Shown here: one piece after another, positions 17,230 to 24,385 of the stretch
Position numbering within the stretch: the first letter of the stretch is position 1
Layout of the letters: each line of letters starts with the position of its first letter
DNA from: Bacteroidota bacterium
GTDB lineage: Bacteria > Bacteroidota > Bacteroidia > AKYH767-A > OLB10
Direction: 5' to 3'
Assembly: GCA_016709725.1 (NCBI GenBank)
Contig: JADJMG010000026.1
Location: 1 to 24,385, forward strand
Length of the DNA stretch: 24,385 bases
Notes under the pieces: generated by a model
The model's database searches: none
Told to the model about the DNA's origin: nothing
The model's input: only the letters and a program-made list of their open reading frames with translations
Program-made: the position numbers and the translations under genes

Positions 17230-17865
17230 TCAAGATGATTTCCCGTACACTTTGTTAATCGCTTCCGTTCGCGAGTTCACCTGCAGCTTTCATAAATATT
17301 GTACACATGTTTTCGCACTGTTTCTACACCGATCTCCTTTCTACTTGCTATTTCTTTATACATTAACCCTTGTGCCAACAAATCCAATATTTCTTTTTCA
17401 CGGGGAGTAAGTAATTCGTTATGGATGGTCGCCTTTTGTTTAGAGGCAAACGAATCTACAACCATTCGAGCGATAGAAACACTCATCGGAGATCCTCCCT
17501 GACTAATTTCACGGATAGCAGTAAGGAGTTTATCGCCTGCATTATTTTTAAGTAAATAACCCGTAGCTCCATTACAAAGCGCCTGAAAAATATATTTGGG
17601 ATTTTCAAAAACCGTACATACTAAAAACTGCACATTCGGATTTATTGGTTTAGCAATTCCAATACATTCTATTCCATTTTTTCCGACCATATTAATATCC
17701 ATTAACACCACATCACATGAATAATTTTCCCATGATTTCAGAAAACTATCGCCATTAGAAAAAGCTTTTTACGACAACCATATCATTTTCATCTGATATG
17801 ATTCCTTCCATCATTTCGAGAATTTCCTTTATCGTCTTCTACCAGAATGATACGTATTTTTTCAT
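17230..17865 (-). CDS. NarL/FixJ-type response regulator, frameshifted
   Basis: The ATG at 17865 opens MKKIRIILVED when one lost A is restored. The receiver domain continues with EILEMMEGIISDENDMVVVK and the phospho-acceptor in CDVVLMDINMVGKNGIE (VLMD), then the switch Thr/Lys region VQFLVCTVFENPKYIFQAL and GATGYLLKNNAGDKLLTAI. The C-terminal LuxR helix-turn-helix reads LTPREKEILDLLAQGLMYKEIASRKEIGVETVRKHVYNIYE. A one-base loss truncates it there; restoring it gives KLQVNSRTEAINKVYGKSS and the TGA at 17230. The full protein is about 211 residues, the normal size. It follows the kinase gene by 18 bases in the same direction and is its obvious partner. Confidence 0.92.
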
Positions 17866-17883
17866 AAAAAAAACAGCTAATGA

Positions 17884-19584
17884 TTATATAGTTAAATTAC
17901 CATGAGCAATGATACGACAACCTTTACCGCGAGAAGTTTGAATCTCGCAAATATTCCCATGTTGCGACATACGCTGCATATTAAGTAGTCCATTCCCGAA
18001 ACGGTGGTCTTCCGTATTCATTTCCAAACCCTTTTCCATCATCAGAAATTTCCAAATTGAAACGATTATTATCGATAGAGAACTTTATAAATACATTCTT
18101 AGCTTCTGAATACTTCAAGATATTATGAAGAGCTTCTTTCATCACAAGAAATATTCCTTTGATTTCAGGATGAACTTACATTGGCCTTCGCATTTGGAAA
18201 ATCGAAAACATACTTGATATCGCTATTTTCTAAAAGCTGATTCCGGCAGTAGATTTCATATAATCATTACAAATTCCACATTATCATTTCCTGGATGAAT
18301 CGCCCATACTATTTCGCTGAGCGAAGTACTCACCCTTTGAATACTCCATCACTTTTCCAAGCGCATCCGATACGGAAGAATCGGTTGTTTTTTTTCGTGT
18401 GATATCACTCAACAAAGTGATCTTGGTTAGGCCACTTCCTATGTCATCGTGTATATCACGGGCAATTCGAACTCTTACCTGGTGTGCTTCGCGTTGCTTT
18501 TCGGTAATCCATTTGTGCTCGAGTCAGTGCTTGTGCTTTACTTAGATTTACATCTGTTGAATATCATTAAAGGCAGAGTCAATCGTTTTGAGCGCATCTT
18601 CTGAAGCACCTTCCGCAGCCAAAATCAAGCTTAAATATTTATGAATATTATAATCATCTTCCTTTACGTCCGATTGTCTGGCTAATTCCATTGCCTCCGT
18701 AAGGAGCTGTTTTGCCTTCAACAATTCGTCGGTCTTTTTAAGTAAATAATAGCCTGATAAGTATTGTAAGTCATGATATGCTCTGGAAAACCAAGTGCAT
18801 GTACTCCTTTCTTTAGAAAGCTCCAGATATTTTCGTGCAGAATCAAATTCATGGAAGTAAACAATATCTCGATAATATCGAGGGTGGCACCACTTAATAA
18901 TGGCAAATATCCTGTCTCTTCATAAAGATTGTATACTTTTTTCTTCCAATAATAGGAGCTATCCTAATCTACTTTCATCAAAAAATACGATCCATAGATT
19001 GCTCACGCACCACCAATAGCATTTTTATTGTCGGTATTTTTTAGAATGGAATAGGCTTCCTTGTGCATAAGCAAACGCTTTATCGTAATCTTCTAGCTCA
19101 CGGTGACAAGAAGCTGCGTACGACAACGCCGTTCCCGTTTCTTTTGATGTTATTTAGTCCATTTGCTTTACTTAGATACTTATGAAAGAATTTGTTTGGC
19201 TGATATAATCATCCTTATCAAAATATGAAATGCCAATGTTCTTATAAAAAATCATTTCATATTTATTCAGAATCTTTAGTTTGTCTTTATCTTCTGTGGT
19301 CTTCTTGAGTTGAATCACTGTATTTAGACCCAAATCAGCGTACTTTCGCATGGAGTCTGATTCTCCCAATTGATAGAATTCAGCACAGACATACCAGAGA
19401 TCGACAAGATATAAAGCGCCTTTTCATGAAATTTACTTTGTAGAAGAAAAGCATGAACACGTGCTATGTGGACTATCCACTTTTCCATCTGCGCCGCAAG
19501 GAAGTTGGATGAAACACAAAGCAGAAGTAACCTGAATAGAATGGAATTATTTTTCAAACCAGAATCCTTTCTGTGAATAGACAT
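17884..19584 (-). CDS. TPR sensor histidine kinase of the HisKA_3 type, frameshifted and apparently missing its membrane segment
   Basis: A signal-like N-terminus (NNSILFRLLLLCVSSNFLAAQ) leads into tetratricopeptide-like helices (about 19450-18560; for example KYLSLILAAEGASEDALKTI). Next come SKAQALTRAQMDYRK and REAHQVRVRIARDIHDDIGS with GLTKITLLSDITRKK, the HisKA_3 dimerisation box with the phospho-accepting His, and a HATPase_c domain with VMKEALHNILKYSEAKNVF (N box), NLEISDDGKGFG (D/G1 box), a GLLNMQRM-like stretch and CRIIAHGNLTI at the stop (17884-17886). Relatives have a transmembrane helix and coiled coil between RAQMDYR and the EKQREAHQ segment; here they are joined directly near 18500-18515. 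The start could be ATG 19584 or TTG 19557. It is followed by the response regulator. Confidence 0.88.
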
Positions 19585-19716
19585 AACTGTTAGAAATAGT
19601 AACACCTTTTCGCATATGATTTAAGGCGATGAATTAAAAGTAGAAAATAATTAATGATTCTGCCTAAAAATTACTAAATTTAAGGACGGTATTATTTTTT
19701 AGTGGGTGAGTATTAC

Positions 19717-21226
19717 TTATTTCCCGTCTATGATGACTTCCAAGAGATAGGACCCTTCCTGAAATGCTTCTTCTGAAACAGAAAAAGACGCAAGTCCTGC
19801 ATAGACATTCAGAAGTTTTCTGCATTATCTTCTTCCCGGTTAAATCATAAATAATATATTGAATTGACCATCCTTCTCAAAACTAAAAATTAACAATTTC
19901 AGAGGCAGGATCTCGGAAAACACGTATTGTTTTTTGATTGCCCTGAAGATTGCATGGCAAATGTTTTTTGAGAACGTAAATTGACCGTCGAAGTCAACCT
20001 GTTTCAAACGATAATAAGGGATCTCGTAAGGTGTGTATTCATCTATAAAAGCATAATTGAGAAATGCTGAGGAGTTTCCAGCACCATCACGAATTCCAAC
20101 GTCTATAAAATCATAGCCGTTGTTGCTGCGCTTCACAACAAAATAGTCATTGCTGGTTTCAGTGAGCGTGGACCATTCACATTTAACATGACGATTACTC
20201 GTTAGTTTTGCATCAAATGAAAGAAGCAATACAGGTAATGGCGTAGCATTCATTGCGAGTGCCCACATGATTTTCCCAGCAAGTATTCCGGGCGATAAAG
20301 GCAAGACACCGGGTACAAAAAAACTTGTTGCATGGTTGGATTGGTTTGTCCTACCGAAGGCAATGTGCAACCTGAATTTAAAGTATTCCAAGGCTGCGTC
20401 TCATATTCGTATCTCTAGTTTGCAGCATTCTCACTGGGTGCAAATTCCAAATGGTAGCTACTGAGGCCAGTATGCTCAATATGCCAGAACCGATCAACGG
20501 TATTCGGCACTATTATCCGTTCCAGTTGTATTGTTTTACATGATTGATTGGGGCGGAGAAAAATGGAAACGGTGTATTATTGGGTAGTATTTGATACGTT
20601 GAAACCCGTAATTTTGAACCTACTTGAAATCCTGTTGAGGAAGAAGTAAAGCTGAATGAAACATCTTCACCCGCATTATTTCCGAAAGGAATTGGTATGC
20701 AGGTTAGCTCCAACATTAACCCACCAAACTTTTGCAGCATTAGATGGATCTTTCACTCAGAATAAACCCTGTGCAGGCCGTATTCCACCAGGAACCGGAT
20801 TATAAACAGAGAGCATATTGGATTTCAACGAGAAGATAGTTATTGGGTTCAATACGTTGTATGGAGAAGAAGTTCCACCAACACCTGTATTAACATTCAT
20901 AATTTTAGTTCCATTTTGCATGGTTAGGTGATAAAAAGTTGTAGAAAAAGCTCCTAAAATTTGTTGAATATTTCCATTCAATAGCACTTCACCTTTACTA
21001 TTGTTGAAGAGATTTATTCTCGGGCGTTTTTGATCCAGTTTCCAGTAAGTGAAATAGTACCCGAGTTCTCCACTGTAGAAGATCCCGTAAATACAACATC
21101 GCCCTTTACCGTTAATGTTGCTCCGGGAAGAAAATGTCACACAGCATTACTGCTCACCATTAATTGCGCAAAATGATTGATAATCAAAGAATATTACCAC
21201 AGAAATGCAACAAACCACCTTTTCAT
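19717..21226 (-). CDS. Surface/secreted protein with T9SS type A sorting domain, frameshifted
   Basis: From the ATG at 21226 the reading begins MKRWFVAFL, a signal peptide cut by an early indel. Then come GATLTVKGDVVFTGSSTVEN, LFNNSKGEVLLNGNIQQILG and FYHLTMQNGTKIMNVN, a beta-rich head-like region with repeated short strands. The second half has VSFSFTSSSTGFQVGSKLRV and LPVLLLSFDAKLTSNRHVKC, EWSTLTETSNDYFVVKRSNN and YYRLKQVDFDGQFTFSK, the Ig-like module that typically precedes a sorting signal. The end, LTGKKIMQ...YAGLASFSVSEE...GSYLLEVIIDGK with TAA at 19717, matches type IX secretion C-terminal domains. The total is about 500 residues. Role unknown; it is the first gene of the minus-strand block and has operator copy B upstream. 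Confidence 0.82.
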
Positions 21227-21260
21227 CTCACAAATTAGATTAGACCACAGTACTATAAAA

Positions 21261-21276
21261 TACTACTTTAGTGGAA
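21261..21276. promoter_or_regulatory. Candidate operator, copy B
   Basis: TACTACTTTAGTGGAA shares 14 of 16 bases with copy A and lies 35 bases before the start codon of the T9SS-type gene. Between them on minus is a TAATTTG (21231-21237), close to but not an exact TAnnTTTG. Confidence 0.5.
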
Positions 21277-21436
21277 GCAAGATCATGTGATGTGTTTAAA
21301 CAGCAATTTGAAATTGCAATTTAAAATGACCATGAAGCTCCTTGCTATTTAACAATTTGAGAACTTGACTACCTTGAATTAATTTCAACCCATCAAAAAT
21401 GTTCTACTCCTTACTTTAGGAAAAGCCAAATTAAGT

Positions 21437-21655
21437 ATGAAGCAATTTTCCAAGCAATCACCATTTACCTTATTGATGGCGCTCAATCAAATTCTAAAAC
21501 TGAAAACGCAAAGCAAAACCAAGAACAATAAACAAAGAAAATTAAAAAAATTCATAAGGCTCAGGAATCACTTTTCACACTCAGAAAACAATTCAACATT
21601 AATAGCAGAAAATTTGTATCTTCGAATTGCTGATGAATATCCTGTTCATTACTAA
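21437..21655 (+). CDS. Doubtful small ORF
   Basis: A 72-residue Lys/Gln-rich reading with no family I recognise. A second frame over the same bases also gives plausible pieces (KYEAIFQAITIYLIDGAQSN, IHKAQESLFTLRKQFNIN), so it may be a broken gene read in the wrong frame. Apart from this, the 520 bases from 21277 to 21799 hold only the palindrome GCAATTTGAAATTGC (21303-21317) and the hairpin at 21722-21753. Confidence 0.25.
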   Translation: MKQFSKQSPFTLLMALNQILKLKTQSKTKNNKQRKLKKFIRLRNHFSHSENNSTLIAENLYLRIADEYPVHY

Positions 21656-21721
21656 ACTTCAACGATAAGAATTTAAACCAACTTATTTTAGGTAGTCCAG
21701 CCTGCTGCAGAAGAATATATA

Positions 21722-21753
21722 GCTTTGCAATACGTTAGGAGTAATTGCAAAGC
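21722..21753. repeat. Perfect 10-bp hairpin with GTTAGGA in the loop
   Basis: GCTTTGCAAT (21722-21731) and ATTGCAAAGC (21744-21753) are exact complements around a 12-base loop containing CGTTAGGAG. It precedes the small membrane protein by 46 bases. The GTTAGG in the loop recalls integron core sites, but the arrangement differs from the attC-like sites elsewhere. Confidence 0.5.
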
Positions 21754-21799
21754 GACCGCAAACAATCTGAAACAATTTGGATAATTTATAAATTTAAAA

Positions 21800-21988
21800 A
21801 TGAAAGATATTAAAGACAACTTTCAGATATTGGTTTTAATGACTGTGATAAATTTTGTAGTACTATGGAATTACATTTCAAACAATAAGACTTACATGGA
21901 ATCGGTTATTTCCATTTTCTATGTTTCCATTCTGGACTTTTTCTACAAAAAGAAACCCTGCGAAACGAAATTAAGTAAAAGAACCTAA
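21800..21988 (+). CDS. Small hypothetical membrane protein
   Basis: The 62-residue reading starts at an ATG preceded by an A/T-rich leader and has one or two hydrophobic segments (about 9-26, FQILVLMTVINFVVLWNY, and 35-48, VISIFYVSILDFFY) and a basic end (KKKPCETKLSKRT). The charged tail suggests a cytoplasmic C-terminus. I do not recognise a family. It may be complete, since it is followed by an A-rich stretch and then an independent protease gene. Confidence 0.5.
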   Translation: MKDIKDNFQILVLMTVINFVVLWNYISNNKTYMESVISIFYVSILDFFYKKKPCETKLSKRT

Positions 21989-22057
21989 AAAAAAGAATTA
22001 ATCCATAGCCATCTTTTTTTGCGGTTGTAGGTATGCTTTTTTCTGACATTAAATTTT

Positions 22058-22652
22058 ATGCTGAGCAATACAATTCCCGATAAATTAATTACAAGAATTC
22101 CGATAGGATTAGGTAGTACTTTATATTTGCGATGCCACTTGGTATTTTTATTTATTTATTGATAAAACGATATAAGTTAATGCGACTTGGTTTAATCCAC
22201 TCAACCATTAATAAGCATACTACTTGGTCTAATTATTTGGGGATTAATCCCGGTCTTTTTGCATATTTCTTTAACAAGGAAGGAATACTTTGGGCAAGAG
22301 CCTTATGAAGAACTTGAGGGATCATGGTATCGTAGTTCATGTGTAATTGGTGCAGCGTTGCTTCGAAGAATTTAGTCGATGAAATTCAATCAAGATTTGA
22401 GAGAGTATTTAAGACAAATGAATAAATATTTTATTCGCAACTACCATATGGGCTTTTATGCATTTTCCTGTGACATATTTTAACGGGACTGAATTATCTG
22501 GGACATTGGTATATTGCATTCAAATAATTCCAATTGGCTTTATTTGGGGTTATTTGACACAAAGAACAAAATCTATTGTTCCTTCGACAATAGCTCACGG
22601 AATTAATCTATGGGATTTAAAAATGGTTGACAGAAAAGCAACAAACTGCTAA
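22058..22652 (+). CDS. CPBP (CAAX/Abi) family intramembrane metalloprotease, frameshifted
   Basis: The ATG at 22058 opens MLSNTIPDKLITRIPIGLGS, followed by membrane-like segments broken by indels near 22135-22260. The three family motifs are present: EEF, then after a shift EIQSRFERVFKTN (the EExxxR...Q region, about 22355-22410), FATTIWAFMHFPVTYF (about 22435-22480, first His) and TIAHGINLWDL (about 22587-22617, second His with HGxxN). These residues bind the metal in CPBP proteases, used for prenyl-protein processing, bacteriocin immunity or unknown tasks. The stop TAA at 22650-22652 is embedded in the left end of an attC-like site. The substrate cannot be inferred. Confidence 0.82.
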
Positions 22653-22761
22653 CAGTCGTTTGGCAAAAACGGTATTCTACTTTAGTCGAAATTAATGATT
22701 AGATAATTAGTATCTTCGATTTACAAGATTATCCCGCCCATCGCAAATCTGCAAATCGTTA
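22647..22761 (+). repeat. attC-like recombination site candidate 6
   Basis: The left end CTGCTAACAGTCGTTTGGC (22646-22664), with CGG at 22670-22672, faces CCCGCCCATCGCAAAT...CGTTA on the right (22734-22761). TAAC pairs with GTTA, TTTG with CAAA and CGG with CCG in the correct order, with unpaired spacers between, as in a folded attC. The protease stop codon lies inside the left core. About 100 bases of AT-rich sequence follow before the next reading. Confidence 0.45.
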
Positions 22762-22865
22762 TTAATTATTATCCTGCTAGCTGCTGGCAAGTTTTTATAA
22801 GATAGCTAATATTTAATTGCAACTTTAAGAGTGAACCGTACTTACAACTAACAGATAGAAAAAAA

Positions 22866-23265
22866 ATGATAGACATACTTGCAAAAATGGACCATTATAG
22901 TTTTCGGACTTTTCTTTATTTGGTGTTGGACTTTAACAAAGGACTAAACCCAAAAAGCAAACGCCATTTTACGTAAAGCAGGAAGTACAAATTTTGATCA
23001 ATTATGCAGAAATTAAGTAATCAGAATAATTTCAAAGTATGGGACTTATTTTAGCAGCAGTCATACCCGAAATATCCAGACATATTCAAAATATTTGGTT
23101 GGTTTATGTTACTTACCTCTTTGGTTTTGTATTTTGTTCCTCGACATCTTCATCATAAATTTTCAGTGTGCGGCTTTCGAAATTTTAAACTATCCTATTT
23201 TCTTTCAATTAATTTCGCCTTTCTCCTTTTTAATTGGAACTTTATTAATTTATAGCGTAATTTAA
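22866..23265 (+). CDS. Hypothetical membrane protein, frameshifted
   Basis: Pieces in different frames look like one small membrane protein: IIVFGLFFIWCWTLTK (about 22896-22943), YPDIFKIFGWFMLLTSLVLY followed by FVPRHLHH (about 23070-23155), and after a shift NFQCAAFEILNYPIFFQLIS and PFSFLIGTLLIYSVI with the TAA at 23263-23265. Three hydrophobic helices are likely. The start at 22866 is a guess. The stop is one base before the nhaA ATG, so the two may be translationally coupled. I do not recognise the family. Confidence 0.5.
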
Positions 23266-23266
23266 A

Positions 23267-24385
23267 ATGAAAGCTACCAAATTATTTACAGATTTTTTAA
23301 CAGTGAAAAAAGTAGGTGGATCTTCAGTTTTAATTGTTTGTACATTAGTTTCACTAGCACTTGCCAACTCAAATTTTGGAACTGATTACCTCGATTTTTT
23401 TCAAACCAATTTTGCAGGAATTTCAGTAGAACATTGGATAAATGACGGACTAATGTCTATTTTCTTTTGCTCATTGGTTTAGAGTTAGAGAGAGAAATTT
23501 ATCAAGGGAACTTTCAAATATTAAAGACGCTTTATTGCCCATTTTGGGAGCATTGGGTGGAATGTTTGAACCCAGCAAGTATTTTTTTATTATTCAATTC
23601 TGGAACTGCAACCCAATCAGGTGCAGGAATTCCAATGGCGACAGACATTGCTTTTGCGTTGGGGATCTTATCATTGTTAGCAAACAGAGTGCCGACTTCA
23701 TTAAAAGTATTCTTAACTCTAATAGCTGCTATTGACGATTTGGGAGCAATTATAATTATTGCCATTTTCATACCAAAACATTATTTTGACAAACCTATTT
23801 ATCGCATTAGGTATTTTCGCTTAGTTTTTGGTATTCAATAGAACGAAAGGAGAAGTCTAATCTCTTTATTTAATCGGCGGAGTTGCCATGTGGTATTTTA
23901 TGCTTCACTCAGGAGTTCACGCTACCATTACTGGAGTTTTATTGGCTTTTGCAATTCCATTTAGAAACGGAGACGAAAAACGACTTTATATTTTTGCAAC
24001 ATAATTTACACAAACCCTGCATTTATCATTTTACCAATATTTGCATTAGCCAACACAGCCATAATTTTAATGGCAACATTGTACAAACATTGACAGAAAA
24101 CAATATTTAGGAATTTGTTAGGACTCATTGTAGGCAAACCCCCTCCCACCCCCTTACTATCATTTTTGGCAGTAACTTTTGGACTTCCGGTAAACTGCCG
24201 ACAGACCTAAATTGGAAATCAATTTTTGGAGTAGGATCTTTTAGCAGGTATAGGATTTTAATGATGTCCATATTTGTTACCCTATTGGCTTTTGACAACG
24301 AAACAATAATTAACAATTCTAAAATAGCGATCTTAATTTCTTCATTTACAGCAGGAATTTCAGGCTTTCTAACTTTGAGATTAAC
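23267..24385 (+). CDS. nhaA: Na+/H+ antiporter NhaA, frameshifted and cut by the window end
   Basis: NhaA exchanges two protons for one sodium across the inner membrane, for pH and salt balance. From the ATG at 23267: LTVKKVGGSSVLIVCTLVSL, WINDGLMSIFF, then after a shift LLIGLELEREIYQG, and further on GIPMATDIAFALGILSLLAN (the TM4 Thr-Asp region) and LTLIAAIDDLGAIIIIAIF, whose Asp-Asp pair is the ion-binding site of the family. Past more shifts come GGVAMWYFMLHSGVHATITG, VLLAFAIPF, KPCIYHFTN-like bases, PTDLNWKSIFG, and in the last frame AFDNETIINNSKIAILISSF with SGFLTLRL. The 1119 bases cover nearly the whole ~380-residue protein; the stop lies beyond the window. Confidence 0.92.

Noticed and set aside
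19698..19705. Half-site TTTAGTGG upstream of the histidine kinase
   Set aside because: Only one half of the operator is present and it lies more than 110 bases before the kinase start.
22675..22690. TTCTACTTTAGTCGAA, similar to the shared operator
   Set aside because: It matches 13 of 16 bases but lies inside an attC-like site with no start codon at a suitable distance; likely chance in AT-rich DNA.

Overview
The window reads as a Bacteroidota chromosome fragment. The support is the DUF4290-murA gene pair, a protein with a type IX secretion (T9SS) style C-terminal end, pyruvate dehydrogenase E1-alpha next to E2, promoters of the TAnnTTTG type, and many small AT-rich genes with SusC-era style regulatory domains. 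I cannot place it below phylum with confidence. No integrase, transposase, rRNA, tRNA or CRISPR array was seen. Most recognisable genes are broken by single-base indels, often in homopolymers. The damage is dense in about 1-6600 and 15700-24385, and nearly absent in about 6600-15600, which looks like an unpolished long-read contig with thin coverage at both ends rather than true pseudogenes.

Layout. (1) 2-4669, plus strand, housekeeping: DUF4290 protein (5' end outside the window), murA, a TlpA/thioredoxin-like protein, a terminator and a repeat patch, then grpE and dnaJ. (2) 4770-6359, minus strand: a sulfotransferase and a GNAT acetyltransferase. (3) 6532-9716, plus strand: cytidine deaminase, then pyruvate dehydrogenase E1-alpha and E2, with a long inverted repeat between the two PDH genes. 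(4) 9842-15130, plus strand: unrelated AT-rich single genes (transglutaminase-like protein, lipoprotein, DUF998-like membrane protein, VOC protein, and a regulatory-domain/serine-hydrolase fusion). They are separated by non-coding stretches with attC-like ends (GCTAAC... and ...GTTAGC), so this block looks like an integron cassette array without a visible integrase. (5) 21226-15264, minus strand: a T9SS-type surface protein, a TPR sensor histidine kinase, its LuxR-type response regulator, a fibre protein with an S74 self-cleaving chaperone domain, and a short unknown ORF. The two surface-protein genes share a near-palindromic site just upstream of their start codons. (6) 21800-24385, plus strand: a small membrane protein, a CPBP protease followed by another attC-like site, an unknown membrane protein, and nhaA cut by the window end.

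Working model. Block 5 may be a self-contained surface regulon in which the kinase/regulator pair controls the T9SS protein and the S74 fibre through the shared operator. Blocks 4 and 6 look like acquired cassette-style accessory DNA around it. Two genes (dnaJ and the histidine kinase) also lack an internal block of roughly 80 codons each, which needs checking against raw reads before any biological reading.
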